NCBI GenBank assembly: GCA_947561585.1
Contig: CANNZV010000435.1
Coordinates: 124,001-188,000 of the forward strand
Reading direction: 5' to 3'
Origin: Caprella mutica
Taxonomy: Eukaryota > Arthropoda > Malacostraca > Amphipoda > Caprellidae
DNA: 64,000 nt
Within the stretch, counting starts at the first letter, position 1. Each line of letters opens with the position of its first letter. Position numbers and translations under genes: made by a program. Positions 27,206 through 39,889 of this stretch are shown here, in pieces. The notes under the pieces are model-generated. The model did not search any database, was not told the DNA's origin, and saw nothing but the letters and a program-made list of their open reading frames with translations.

Positions 27206-27696
27206 TACCTACCCCATTGTTTCAGTTCAGTGTTTATTTATTACAGCAACAGACAGCTAGGCCATTTCTTGTAGGCTTAGTTTAACGGGGCATAAATAAG
27301 ACTTACTGGATGTTAAGAGATGTCCGATGACGTACCAATGGTTAAACGTCAGCTATGAAAAAACTAATTGCCCTTCTTTAAACAATCAAGAAAACTGAAA
27401 TTTGCATTTGGAAATTTCAATTTTTTTTCAACATTGATCCATAAAATAGACTTTTTACCAATGTTCACAGTTTGAATTTCAATTGACATATGGTTACCGG
27501 TCTTGTTCATACACATGTCAACATCATGTTTGTATGTATTGATTAGGGCTAGCAAGGCTTAAGCCCCTCTACCCGGGTAAAGGCAGTAAAAAATAATACA
27601 GTCATTAGTTGTACATCATTTTCTGGCTACTTCAAAATGGAAATGAAATGTTAGATGTTTATAGTACCTAGTTATAGAAAAGGTAAATGTTATTTG
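27206..27696. other. Unique sequence, nothing recognised
   Basis: No exon or transposon supported. Confidence 0.4.
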
Positions 27697-27931
27697 GGGT
27701 ATGTTGCGTGTTATTGAACGTTCTATATCTTCGATTATAAAATGAAAAGAATATCTATTAGCTAGTTATTTTAATTGGTATCCATGATGATACCATGGAT
27801 ACCAATTATAGTTAAATGTTATTTGTGGGTTATCATACACAATGTTACAATGTCCCCATATCCCCCTGCCATGTCATCTAATAATCATGAAGTGTGCAGT
27901 ACAACAAACTAGCGGATACAACAAACCACAC
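27697..27931. mobile_element. Rearranged palindromic-family element fragment
   Basis: Starts GGGTATGTTGCG with TCTTCGATTATAA, then the family core TTGGTATCCATGATGATACC. Downstream (27850-27931) it continues into CCCCCTGCCATGTCAT, ATCATGAAGTGTGCAGTA and AGCGGATACAACAAAC, which match the inner arm of the 853-bp element at 43565-43630. No clear right terminus. Confidence 0.6.
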
Positions 27932-28237
27932 ATCAGAAAATCAAAAATACGGAATCGTTAGAGATGTCATCTCCAAGTTTAGACCACCAGAATGAAAGGA
28001 TTAGAATTATTGTTGTAATGTGATAAACGAATAGCATCTCAGAAGAAAACAGGAAAAAGAGATGCCAAATGAAGCACCTAGTACCCTAATGACGCTGTGG
28101 AGTATCATAACGTAGCGTACAAATAGAAAATGGGAAGAGTTAAAAAAGAAAAATTATCGTAAAACTTAAAGGAATCTAAACATTAAAGATAACTTTGAAA
28201 TTTTGGAGAAGTTGCCCAAATCTATTATTTAGTCTTA

Positions 28238-28469
28238 GGGTTGTTTAATTCGTTCCACCAGAGTTTTTGCTAAGCTCCTCCTACTTTTTCCTCGAGAATA
28301 TAAGAAAAAACAATATTATTATTTATTTATTTTAGTTGGTATCCATGATACCTGCAGGTATCATGGATACCAACTAAAATAAATAATAATTATATCGTTT
28401 TTCTTATATTCTCGTGGAAAAAGTAGGAGGAGCTTAGCAAAAAGTCTGGTGGAAAGACTGAAAAAACCC
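28238..28469. mobile_element. Complete palindromic transposon of about 232 bp, flanked by TA
   Basis: The left arm starts GGGTTGTTTAATTCGTTCCA and contains GCTAAGCTCCTCCTACTTTT; the right arm is its near-exact reverse complement, ending CCC. The centre is GGTATCCATGATACCTGCAG and its complement. TA flanks both ends (28236-28237 and 28470-28471). The outer arms differ from the 14.5 kb copy while the core is the same, so this is a distinct subfamily. Confidence 0.87.
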
Positions 28470-28751
28470 TAGGTGTGTACGGCCCTTTAGTTTTCTATAT
28501 TTTTTTAATTCAATGACTTTATCTACAGTTTTACTGTCCCTATAAACCGTACAACTGTAGAGTTTTACGGGGAAGAACGTGAAATAATATACCGGTACCC
28601 TTCCCCAAGTTATTCTTACCAGAAAACACGTTTTCAAATGATGTCGCAGAGCACACACTACTAATTAGTTTGCTGGTACATAGAAATGCTAAATCATATT
28701 GATTGGCAAACCCTTCTTTTAAACTTAACCAACTCATTCGGAAAAAAATTC

Positions 28752-28953
28752 GGTAAGTTCCGAGTTATCGTACGATACCACATTTTCGATCACATCAAAA
28801 AAATATAATAATTATTAATTAACTCGTTACTATAATTGGTATCCATGATACCTTTAAGTATTATGTATACCAATTAAAATAAATGATAGTTATAATACAC
28901 ATTTTTTTATATGATCGTAAAAGTGGTATCGTACGATAACTCGGAACTTACCC
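28752..28953. mobile_element. Palindromic transposon of about 200 bp
   Basis: Left GGTAAGTTCCGAGTTATCG and ACGATACCACATTTTCGATC; right side is the reverse complement, ending CTCGGAACTTACCC. The centre is TTGGTATCCATGATACC. The target duplication is not preserved at the left end. Confidence 0.85.
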
Positions 28954-29369
28954 TTTTTTCAATTGTACACAAATATAGATTTTTTTATTCTACTGAAGTT
29001 ATTTCCTATTTTACTTTCCCATAAGGTTGAATTTCCATTCAAATTATAAACATAATAGTCTTTACATTATATTTATATAGTTTTTATAACCAACTACTTT
29101 TTCTGTTCTTCTGAAAGGTTTAACACTGCATTTTTTTATGATGTGCAGGCCAAGCAAAGGGACATAGCTAGCAATGCCACCCAGATCTTATCTTTCGTAT
29201 AAACATTCGATAAAATAGAAGTCCTGACTATACCTTCATTAGCAAACTTGGTTAGGAATTTGAAAATGATATCATATAATGATAATTGATACTTGTATAG
29301 TGTATACCTGTGGTTATAGACTGTATATACAAAAGGTAGACTGTATATACATTATACAGGGGTTATACT

Positions 29370-29970
29370 GTATACAGTGAAACCACCTGTATACATTATA
29401 GTCACCTATATACATTATAGTCACCTGTATACATTATAATCACCTGTATACAGTATAGTCACCTGTATACAGTATAGTCACCTATATACATTATAGTCAC
29501 CTGTATACAGTATAACCACCTGTATACAGTATAGTCACCTGTATACAGTATAGTCACATGTATACAGTATATTCACCTGTATACAGTATAACCACCTGTA
29601 TACAGTATAGTCACCTGTATACAGTATAGTCACCTGTATACAGTATAGTCACCTGTATACAGTATAGTCACCTGTATACAGTATAACCACCTGTATACAG
29701 TATAGTCACCTGTATACAGTATAGTCACCTGTATACAGTATAGTCACCTGTATACAGTATAGTCACCTGTATACAGTATAGTCACCTGTATACAGTATAG
29801 TCACCTGTATACAGTATAGTCACCTGTATACAGTATAGTCACCTGTGTACAGTATAACCACCTGTATACAGTATAGTCACCTGTATACAGTATAGTCACC
29901 TGTATACAGTATAGTCACCTGTATACAGTATAGTCACCTGTATACAGTATAGTCACCTGTGTACAGTTTA
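29370..29970. repeat. 19-bp minisatellite CACCTGTATACAGTATAGT
   Basis: About 31 copies. Each has the perfect palindrome CTGTATACAG. Variants ATAACC and TATACATTATAG occur mostly at the left end. The 5' flank (29300-29370) holds older, irregular relatives such as GACTGTATATACA. Confidence 0.95.
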
Positions 29971-29999
29971 CAGAGTTAAAGGGCAATGGTGTACTTGCC

Positions 30000-30070
30000 C
30001 AAAGAGAAAGTTATGGTGGGGCCATAGAAAATTATCTAAGGTTTCCCGTTATTTTTTTGTGGGCCTACCA
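30000..30070. repeat. Lone copies of the GTTATGGTGGGGCCATAG unit, both orientations
   Basis: AAAGTTATGGTGGGGCCATA is followed about 30 bases later by an inverted, altered copy (GGGCCTACCATAACTT), forming a short inverted pair. Confidence 0.7.
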
Positions 30071-30090
30071 TAACTTCATATCTGGGCACG

Positions 30091-30302
30091 GTGTTAGTTC
30101 CAAGTTATCGGACGGTTCCACATTTCCGACCATGTAAATAAATTGTAATAATTGTTATTTAATTTTTTATTTCTATTAGTATCTATGATACCTACAGGTA
30201 TAATGGATACCAATCAAAATAACGGGCTGAACAATAATTTTTTCGAATTTTTATCTTATATGATCTAAACTGTGGAACCGTCCGATAACTTGGAATTTGC
30301 CC
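30091..30302. mobile_element. Palindromic transposon of about 212 bp
   Basis: Left GTTCCAAGTTATCGGACGGT; right ACCGTCCGATAACTTGGAA followed by TTTGCCC and TA. The core is GGTATAATGGATACC and relatives. It lies immediately beside the GTTATGG pair. Confidence 0.8.
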
Positions 30303-30726
30303 TATTAACAAATTAGCCAAAACTGTAGCAAAAACCAAAAATTTATTTAAAAATGTAACATTTCACTAAATAAATAAAAATGAATGACAAGTCTATTAAC
30401 TTCGTTTGATACACTCATTCCATTCATCAAATTCATTCCCAAAAATAAGTCCTAAGATTGACAGCCAAAATACGAATAGGTAGAATTATCGTAACTAGCT
30501 AAACAGACATGCTTAGTTTGTGCTAAAAGAGAGAGTCAGAAGGGTAAGTAACCTTTAAGGTGACTAAAAAATACTTATCCTGTTGCCCTCACCATAGGTA
30601 CTTACTCCAACAAAAACTATAAAGTAGAGTGAGGAATGCTAAAACTGATACACTAGTTTTACTAGGTACTTTTCTAACTTTTGTATCTCGTTAGTTATTA
30701 TTGCTGGGTACTTTTTTTTTTAAATA

Positions 30727-30873
30727 GGGTAAGTTACGAATTATCGGTCAGCTCTATATCTTTGGTCACATAGAAAAACAATATAAAAATTGTTATTATT
30801 ACACAGTGCTATCTAATAATAATAAATTTTTATATTGTTTTTGTAGTACTGACCAATAATTCGTAACTTACCC
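30727..30873. mobile_element. Palindromic transposon of about 147 bp
   Basis: GGGTAAGTTACGAATTATCG on the left and AATTCGTAACTTACCC on the right, with inverted A+T-rich inner arms (TATAAAAATTGTTATTATT and its complement). TA precedes the left end. The GGTATCC core is missing. Confidence 0.8.
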
Positions 30874-30916
30874 CTAGGGAGACAATCAAATAAATATGAT
30901 TAAACCTTTCAACTCG

Positions 30917-30975
30917 TTATATTAATTGGTATCCATGATACCTGCATGTATCAAGGATACCAATTAAAATGATGA
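30917..30975. mobile_element. Isolated core of the palindromic transposon family
   Basis: ATTGGTATCCATGATACCTG followed by CATGTATCAAGGATACCAAT: a perfect-type core hairpin without the terminal arms. Confidence 0.6.
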
Positions 30976-31274
30976 GTTATAAATAATATAACTGAAAATA
31001 TAGACTGTTTTGCTAATTACCTAAATTGAGTTAAAAGTTATTTAAAAAATATTCAATTGGTCTATACCTCAATTGATTTATTATAAACCATTTTCTGAAA
31101 TTGCTATAAAACTAAACACTATTTAGTCTAGTTAAATTAATAATAAATAAAGTTTAGGCTATAACTAATAAAAGTTTTCAATTCATTTACTTCTATTAGA
31201 TAATTTGAAACCGAATTTATTTAAAGCAACAAACTTTTTATTTTAAAATCCGAAAACTTACTTCCAAGCTTTTT

Positions 31275-31350
31275 TTATACTGAATTTAAATACTATTTCT
31301 TTTGCGGAATTTAAATACTATTTCTTTTGCGGAATTTAAATACTATTTTC
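31275..31350. repeat. Triple 25-bp tandem repeat
   Basis: GAATTTAAATACTATTTCTT plus TTGCG repeated three times. Confidence 0.85.
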
Positions 31351-31974
31351 TTCACTGTAACTATTCAACTATTTTTCTTTTTCTTTTTCAGAACAATTCA
31401 CAAATTCCAAATAAACTAAAAAAACAGTAAGGTACAACTTACGAAATTCTTCAGCTGTCTCTTGGAACCATTTAAATAAACTATTTCCTTTCCCCAGCCT
31501 AATTCTCTATACCATGGGTTAGGCAAAGGCATTTTCATGGTGCTAAACACACTGTAGCTTTCCTCCGTACATGCTCTCTCAAACAACAAGAGGAAGGTTG
31601 TTAATTTTTGAAATATGGAAGCATGGCTTCTCCGCTGTCAAAGAATACATTGGTCGACACTGACGCTAATCTAGTTGAGGCTGTACTTACATAAAAACTC
31701 CTTCTTTACGATCGGCACAGAATTCAATTTGTTATCTGACCAGACCTATCCAATTTAGCAAAACACAAATAACCATCAAACAAACATAGATACGATGAGG
31801 ACAACTCATGATAAACATATCAGGCGAAGATCTTCAACGATTGCAACCTCCTGTTAAAAACTCATATGACGGAGTGTTTCAAGTCCGATTTTCTAATTGG
31901 ATATAAAAGTTTATGGTTAGATAATTTTTAGATCACATCAATAATATGAAATATGTACAAACAGGAATTGCAAC

Positions 31975-32900
31975 TAGTGTACTGGCCCGTTATGAAAACG
32001 TGTTCTCAATAGTATCAATATTTGTACCTAGTGTACTTGCCCGTTAAGAATAACGTATTCTCAATAGTATCAATTTTTGTAACTAGTGTACTTGTCCGTT
32101 AAGAATAACGTGTTCTCAATAGTATCAATATTTGTACCTAGTGTACTTGCCCGTTAAGAATAACGTATTCTCAATAGTATCAATTTTTGTAACTAGTGTA
32201 CTTGTCCGTTAAGAATAACGTGTTCTCAATAGTATCAATATTTGTAACTAGTGTACTTGCCCGTTAAGAATATCGTGTTCTCAATAGTATCAATATTTGT
32301 AACTAGTGTACTTGCCCGTTGAGAATAACGTGTTCTCAATAGTATCAATATTTGTAACTAGTGTACTTGCCTGTTAAGAATAACGTGTTCTCAATGGTAT
32401 AAATATTTGTAACTAGTGTACTTACCCGTTAAGAATAACGTGTTCTCAATGGTATCAATATTTGTAACTAGTTTACTTGCCCGTTGAGAATAACGTGTTC
32501 TCAATAGTATCAATATTTGTAACTAGTGTACTTGCCCGTTAAGAATAACGTGTTCTCAATAGTATCAATATTTGTAACTAGTGTACTTGCCCATTGAGAA
32601 TAACGTGTTCTCAATGGTATCAATATTTGTAACTAGTGCACTTGCCCGTTAAGAATAACGTGTTCTCAATGCTATAAATATTTGTAACTAGTGTACTTAC
32701 CCGTTAAAAATAACGTGTTCTCAATGGTATCAATATTTGTAACTAGTGTACTTGCCCGTTAAGAATAACGTGTCATCAATAGTATCACTATTTGTAACTA
32801 GTGCACTTGCCCGTTAAGAATAACGTGTCATCAATAGTATCACTATTTGTAGCTAGTGTACTTGCCCGTTAAGAATAACGTGTTCTTAATATTATAACTA
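31975..32900. repeat. 55-bp minisatellite
   Basis: About 17 copies of a unit containing AACTAGTGTACTTGCCCGTT, then AAGAATAACGTGTTCTCAAT and AGTATCAATATTTG. The step of 55 is seen at 32246 and 32301. Several inner variants recur (TGTCATCAATAG, CAATGGTATAAAT). Confidence 0.94.
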
Positions 32901-35900
32901 ATTGTTTAATTTAACTATCCACACTTCTGGTCCCTCAGATTTAGCTAAAGTTATTAACTGAACAATGACGATAATATTATAGCATAGAGAATATAAATCT
33001 AATGACAGAAGATGTGAAGAGTTCATTTTTATTAAAAACTAACAATGTTGATTCTTTTTTCTATTGTATTTTAGAGTTTTTGAGACCTCCATCTAATGAG
33101 CTTGCCAACGAAAAACGCGTTCAGAATGCGAAATTAGTGAAGTATCCAAGAAGATCAACTCAAGCATATTATTTACACAAAAAGTGTACATTTGTATTTA
33201 AAAACACTTTGTTTTTATTATTAGAAAGGTGCTATCTAAAAAAGATAGGAACTTCTGAGGTAAAGAATGAAGTTATAAATACTTAGTTACGAGAAAAAAC
33301 GATAACTGTCAATAGCCTTAAATTGTCTAAACTATTCCTGTTACACCATATTTATAGCCATATAAAAGTTGAAAATATGAGAGAATCTGGCGCCATATAT
33401 ATTTTGTTAGCCCTAGAATGTTTTGATACCGTATGTCTTTGTACCTAGTTTGTGATTATTATTCATAATGGTAGAAATATTCTTTTTATTTTACAAACTC
33501 TTACTTTAGCCAATGAAAAGTCTTGGAGAATAATTAAATAAACCATAAAGAATCATAAAGTAGAACTGCATAATAGTGAATCTGACTCCTAGTTACTGAC
33601 GGTGTATACATGCCAGTACGCAGTAGAGGGTAAAGTGCCCGCCGCGATCTCTTTAATCGACTATTCTATCAGACACATTAGGTACCTAATTAACTGTTTA
33701 TCAGTCTTATTAGTTGGGTAATTAGGCAAATACAAGCGAAGACAACAGCATCAGTTTGTTACGACTAATTACTGATAGTGCTAACCGTCACCTCTCATTA
33801 TAATGGTTACAGTTCACTAGCTAGACTAGGCAGATCAACCTACCTAGCACTAGGTATCTCCTAATTGACACATCTATAACTATAGTGAATTGATTAGTGC
33901 TCTAAAATCGGCTTGACATGTTCTAAATTCTTTTCCAATCGATTTTAGGTACTTGATGAAGTTTTGAAAGTTTTATGTAGGTTCTATTACTCTTTGGGTA
34001 CATTTTTTCGATAATTTATCTACCAGAATTGTTCGCAGTGGATTGAAAATAGACTTGTAATGTTAATAACCTCTAATAATCATTATTAGAAAGGTTTATA
34101 GTCTTTATACCTCTTCATTTTGTTGTACCGTTACATTCAAAATAGTTAACTTTACAAAAAAAAAATATGGATCACTACCTTTGCCGCATTGAAGTCACTC
34201 TGGTGAAAATTTTATATTGAGATTTACAGTCAAAGAAAATTATATCTGAAATGATGTTATGACAGTTTGCAAATTTCCAATTTCCTAAAAATAGACTTTA
34301 ATAATTTTAATGCTTGTAGATATTTCAAAATTTATCTGTGTACACGACGACAAAATTGTAAAATTTGTGAATAATAGGAAATTAGAAAACTGTGATTTGT
34401 GAAATTAACATCATGCGGAGACTCTTCTTTGATACAGCATAAAACTTATGAGTGATACAGGTACGATATTGTGTAGGTACAAGATTGTGTAAAAATAATT
34501 TAAATAAGTAATTCTTTATTTTGTGATAATTTGACGATTGGCCAACGAATTCTACAGGTATTGTAATGCATTGTAGCTACTCTCACTACAGGCAATGTCC
34601 TGTAACAAGCTACAGAAAGTCATCTTGTTGCTCAATGGTTTACGAGTATCTTATAATTGGAAAAGATAAACTATAGTAACAGCTGCCTATAAATAAATAT
34701 ATTAAAGAACTTTAGATGCCATTACGAAAACCTCATCACGTCTAGAAAACCTAACCCTATCTATTGTATAAGATAGAATTAGTAATCTATGTACCCATTC
34801 AGTATGAAACTAGCAATGAAAAATAAATGTCAATCTATAAAACTAAAATCAAATTCTTCAAGAAGCAAACTGTTAATTTTAAATTATAACTTTACTAAGC
34901 ATATATTTTATTATTCAACAAAGAGTTTTGAAATGGTAATAACAAGTATTTAGTTTTTTTCATTTCAATTAACCATACACGTCATCAATAAACAACTGTT
35001 AAGCACCTTACCGAGTACTTTATCTAACTATAATACCTTTAAATAGGTACAAAATGATGGAAAAACCTCCTGAAACAAGAAGACCTAACCATATTACTAA
35101 TAGATAGGTAAAGCATTAAAAAATTACATAGCCAAAAAGATTCACAAATTTGAGATACAATTTTGATATAAAATGATCAATGGAAGGTTCGATTTCATCA
35201 GGTTTTGTAGTTCCTCGGTAGGATGATGTCTTGAATATAGCCCACAATAGCCTGTAATTAAATGGTATACTCAAAGTACTTCGAAGTCAACCGGGCACAT
35301 AAATCGAAATGGAAGTTGAGTGCTGCCACAGGGGGGTCCATCCATAGAAAACCATTACAAACAAACTATACCAGAAAGTAATCTGGAAAAACTAGGGAGG
35401 TATCGGAAAACAACTACTCCAAACATTAATCAAAACTAACATGTAGTACCACTACCTACCTAGTACCTAGTGTTGAAGAAAGGAGAAATTAGCTATTGGA
35501 AATATTGCTTTTATTTGGATAACTGAAATTAGAATAAAGTTTAATAGAGAAATTATTCAAGAGAGTTTAACATAAATCTTATACATATTTCAAAATAAAC
35601 ATTTTGTAGATTTAAAAGAAATAATTATTGAGCTTAATAGATGACAATTTATTTGAATAAAATATTTGAACAGTATAAATTTAATCAAAAATAAATAAAA
35701 CAATCAATGGTTCCTCCCCATAAATCCATATATCTGTAGAATATTAAAAATTTTTTCTTAAGGTACCTAACATTTATATTTTGGTACCTAAAATTTATAT
35801 TTTGGTACCTAAAATTTGTAGAGTTTTAGGGTACTACAATATCTTTAACTCGTAATATTGAATAAAATATTGGAATAGTAAACCTCCTCCATGGTATTAT

Positions 35901-37990
35901 AGCAAATATATAACTTGTAAACGCTGAAATGAAAAAAAATATGATGTATGTATTTAACACTAATTGCATGTCGGCCGCAGTGTGCTAACTATTTCCAAGT
36001 TATTGACTCAGGCTACCTACTTATCTAAACTATCTATAGCGTATAACTATAAATCTACTTTTTTCTTATATTTACAATTAGCTATATTATGAGGTGAAGC
36101 AATAGTTGAGCCAATACAACAGTTATTGTCCCGCCAAACTACCTATTAGTTGGCATATCACAACTTTCAATTCTTTAGGTAGACACACGCTGCTGCAAGT
36201 TCTAAGACTAGGTAGGTAGGTAGGTTGCAGAGCGGGCTTATCAGTGAATGCAATCTCCCATGTAATTTACTGGAAATGCTCTCTGAGGATACTTACTATA
36301 ATAATAATAATGGCAGAGAGCAACACAAATCAGTCTATCGGTGTCTGGCTACAGCTCCTCTCGATAAAATATTAGCCACATGTTGAACGCAAGCCAATTT
36401 TAGTAGTTCTGAGTCCAGCGTACATAAGACCGAAAATAGAATTTCCTCAGAATTTTAGGGTCAGAGATGCCTTTAGTAACAAAACGATATTTGCTGAATA
36501 AAAATGGAGAATGAAATTTAATTTGTGCAATCGCCGACGTGTCTATTAGCCAATATTCAAGACAGTGAGGAAAATGGTGGTGCGCATGGTAGTCGAGTAA
36601 TTGGATTCTTAGTCAAATTAGAAATTCCAAGAACGAGGCTTTATCATTTATAGCATTTAATTACTCAGCGCGTTTATTTTGTAGGGCAAATACCAGAGAA
36701 CAAGTCCTTCCTACAGACCAGTAAAGCCCGCCTTATCAATTGGAGGATGGTACGCTGACTCTACAAACCTGTTTTGATGGTGTTCTCGTGGAGCTGATTA
36801 TTTAATTGAAGGTTAATTGGGAGTTGTTAGCACTATAGGTTTGTGTGGGCACCGAAGCTGCCCAGCAATGATGGCTCTTATGCATTCCATGGAAGCGACT
36901 CTCGACAGTTTTGGTTTGATAGCATCGTATGGATCTTATAGGGATTTATCGTAGACATTTTCACTGTAGAAGACAGTGAACTGAAAATTCGAGAACTATG
37001 GCACGGTCAATTTGGTAACGTCATTCTTTTTGAAATGAAAAGTATAAGTAGATTGAAATGTTGAAGCCCCACTGAAAATAAACTGAGTTGAAAATTATAT
37101 GACCTATTGGATTAAGTCATTGTTTTTAAAATGGATGAATCACTGAATATTATTTGAATTAAGAACCACAGATAAAATTATGCCCAAACCTTAACATATT
37201 GACATGCTTTAATACCTTTTAATTTCTTGTCTGCTGTTGAATATCATCTAGTACTTCATCTAGATTATTATTGCAAATAAACAACGCTGGAGTTGATCTC
37301 TTACCTTTTGTAAGTACCAATTACTCTTCCCATTGCAACTACATGACTACTCTCAACGATTGTATCAGACTCAATTACAAGCTATCGGTGAGCATCAGGC
37401 CCACTATCAGATGAAACAATATGCTATTTCCAGGCACTTAAACAGACCTGACTAAAGTGATTGTGTTTCAGTTTGGAGCAGTCAGTGGAGGATAATTTAT
37501 TCAAGAACTACGTTCATAATTGATAGAGTTTATATCAATTTACTTCAATTCAACTTCGATTCTCAAGTCTATATTTAGGACTAACTTACCATGTTTTTAC
37601 GTATATAATGAAAACTACGAAATAAGAAATATCACTCGAGTGATCAAAAAGATATAAATAGTGTAAAGATAAATAAAAAAAAGTAGAAAAGTGAAGAAGT
37701 ACGTGAATGGTAATTTAACTAGTTAGTACCTTAAACCCATTTTTGGTTTTTAAAATATAACTTCTAGGAATACGGTACGAGTTTAATTTCCTAAATATGG
37801 TTTGAAAGAATACAATCCAATCTTTTTTAAATAGGTATTCAATTTATTTTCACCAGTTTTCACTTTTCAAAGAGAAGTTAATGATAGTCTTTATGAATAA
37901 ATTCAAAAACTTCCACAATATTTTCTGAGTAAAATAATTAGCTATATAAGATATAATTAAACTCAAATAAATAAATGAGAAAACATAATT
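32901..37990. other. Long stretch of mostly unique A+T-rich DNA
   Basis: No exon supported on either strand. It contains the dispersed repeat at 34260-34440, a TTTGGTACCTAAAATTTAT triplet at about 35755-35820, a GTAG microsatellite at about 36209-36225, and a less A+T-rich interval at about 36230-37030 that shows no convincing coding frame. A 94-codon plus-strand frame at 33002-33286 is unrecognised and unsupported. Confidence 0.45.
34260..34440. repeat. Dispersed repeat, copy 2
   Basis: Matches 8040-8280 in order and orientation: GTACACGACGACAAA, AATAGGAAATTAG, AAACTGTGATTTGTGAAATT and AACATCATG. Weak inverted similarity between its two ends (TTTCCAATTTCCTA against TAGGAAATTAGAAAA) suggests a foldback element. 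Confidence 0.6.
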
Positions 37991-37994
37991 AGAA

Positions 37995-38245
37995 CTAAGA
38001 AGAACAGTCTGTTGTCCACCAGACTGTACAGTCTATCCACCAGACTGATTGAGAGATTGAGCAGTCTAAGACTGCACAGTCTCTTTTCTACCAGACTGTA
38101 CAGTGAACAGTCACCTCTCCACCATACTGCGCAGTCTATTCACAAGACTGCACAGTCTATTCACAAGACTGTATACTGTGTATAGTCTAACCACCAGACA
38201 GTACAGTCTCAGTCTTTACAGTCTCTGACTGCTCAGTCTCGTATC
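37995..38245. repeat. Irregular array of the AGACTGTACAGTCT palindrome, CCACC-first orientation
   Basis: About a dozen degenerate units of the form CCACCAGACTGTACAGTCT with variable spacing. They are the reverse complement of the unit in the array at 39150-39770. Confidence 0.85.
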
Positions 38246-39145
38246 GCACCGCTGATAATTTGGCCCACTGCACTAATTTTGTGCAATTATCCATATCGCA
38301 GTGAAAATGCCTGCTACGGAGCCATTAAATAGCGATCAAGACTTTTCCACAACAGGTATTTTAAGTACGTAATTACCTACAAAAATGAGGCGGTTAGATT
38401 GATCGAGTGTGCGCGAGTCTCCGGTCGAAACACGCGCTTCAGATCGCTCATTCGACGACACACTTTATTATATATAATATTAATCATAGCGGGGCGAGCA
38501 TTAATAACATGTATCGGCCACTATTACAACATACCAAGGAATGTGATCTCAAGCCATCTTGTAGCAAAAAAAAAAAGAAAAAAGACGCAGCCAGGCCAGC
38601 GTTTAAGACATCATTTTATGGAGAAGCTGTGTTTTTTCTGTACCTAAACCCCGTGGCATATGGATAAGTTTAAAGGATTGGTAAGCCACACTGAAATCCC
38701 TTGGCCTGAACACTAATAGATGTGTTAATTATTGTAGTTGTACATCCTTGGTGCATCTTTATGATTTAGTCATTTTGAGTAATCATTATATACTTTTAGT
38801 ATTTGAACTGCGAAGTAATTTATTACCCTACTGCGGCCTTATGAATGAGTGCGAATAATCAATAGCGAATTGATCACGTTATTTGATTGTTCAGCTCTAA
38901 TTATACAACAGTTTGCCAAATAATTACAATTTATAATTTGCTCCATTTAGCACCATTATCAATTACCATTTCCTTTACTTTATGATATCCCATTTAAATG
39001 GCTAGCTTGTACGTGGTACAATGAGGACTGTTTTTGGTGAATATGAGCAGGGGTTGCATGCTTTGGCTGAGTACTGCATGAGAAGCGATCATCCTACCTA
39101 CTATCACCTGGAACACACCTACGGTAAAGAAAAAGAATGGACACT
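38246..39145. other. Unique segment between two inverted related arrays
   Basis: About 900 bases without tandem repeats. The part at 38390-38660 is less A+T-rich and contains two overlapping open frames of 82 and 86 codons with no recognisable domains; I do not call them genes. Confidence 0.4.
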
Positions 39146-39149
39146 CTGG

Positions 39150-39770
39150 TGTACAGTCTGGTAGATAGACTGTACAGTCTGGTGGAGAGGAGACTGTACA
39201 GTCTGGTGGAGAGGAGACTGTACAGTCTGGTGGATAGGAGACTGTACAGTCTGGTGGATAGGAGACTGTACAGTCTGGTGGAGAGGAGACTGTACAGTCT
39301 GGTGGATAGAAGACTGTACAGTCTGGTGGAGAAGAGACTGTACAGTCTGGTGGATAGGAGATTGTACAGTCTGGTGGAGAGGAGACTGTACATTCTGGTG
39401 GGAGGATACTGTACAGTCTGGTGGATAGAAGACTGTACAGTCTGGTGGAGAAGAGACTGTACAGTCTGGTGGATAGGAGATTGTACAGTCTGGTGGAGAG
39501 GAGACTGTACAGTCTGGTGGATAGAAGACTGTACAGTCTGGTGGAGAAGAGACTGTACAGTCTGGTGGATAGGAGATTGTACAGTCTGGTGGAGAGGTGA
39601 CTGTACAGTCTGGTGGGAGGATACTGTACAGTCTGGTGGAAAGGAGACTGTACAGTCTGGTGGAAAGGAGACTGTACAGTCTGGTGGAAAGGAGACTGTA
39701 CAGTCTGGTGGAAAGGAGACTGTACAGTCTGGTGGGTGGATACTGTACAGTCTGGTGGATAGTCTCCATC
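39150..39770. repeat. 24-bp minisatellite AGACTGTACAGTCTGGTGGA + NAGG
   Basis: About 26 copies. Each carries the perfect 14-bp palindrome AGACTGTACAGTCT. Variants (GATAGG, GAGAGG, GATAGA, GAGAAG, GGAGGATA) recur in blocks, for example the run starting at about 39400 is repeated from about 39520. Since 24 is divisible by three, several frames on both strands stay open through it. Confidence 0.95.
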
Positions 39771-39839
39771 ACCCCGAAGGGCCCGTACACTCTTTCTCTT
39801 CTTTGATTGTTTTCATTGCTTGGTGATAAAACACTTAAA

Positions 39840-39885
39840 CACGGATAGAAAGTTATGGTGGGGCCATAGAAGATTAAGAGGGGCT
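39840..39885 (+). repeat. Lone copy of the GTTATGGTGGGGCCATAG unit
   Basis: AAAGTTATGGTGGGGCCATA followed by GAAGATTAAGAGG, the same form as the 53.8 kb array monomer. Confidence 0.75.
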
Positions 39886-39889
39886 ATTC

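Noticed and set aside
33002..33286. 94-codon plus-strand frame
   Set aside because: Non-repetitive but without any recognisable motif; the length is expected by chance in a 64 kb window.
33590..33720. Possible tRNA or small RNA in a less A+T-rich patch
   Set aside because: No cloverleaf arms or conserved T-arm sequence could be found.
38399..38667. Two overlapping 82-86 codon frames in a GC-richer patch
   Set aside because: Different frames are open equally, there is no recognisable domain and no splice support.
39094..39826. Open frames of 99-229 codons on both strands
   Set aside because: They are produced by the 24-bp minisatellite, with a period divisible by three.
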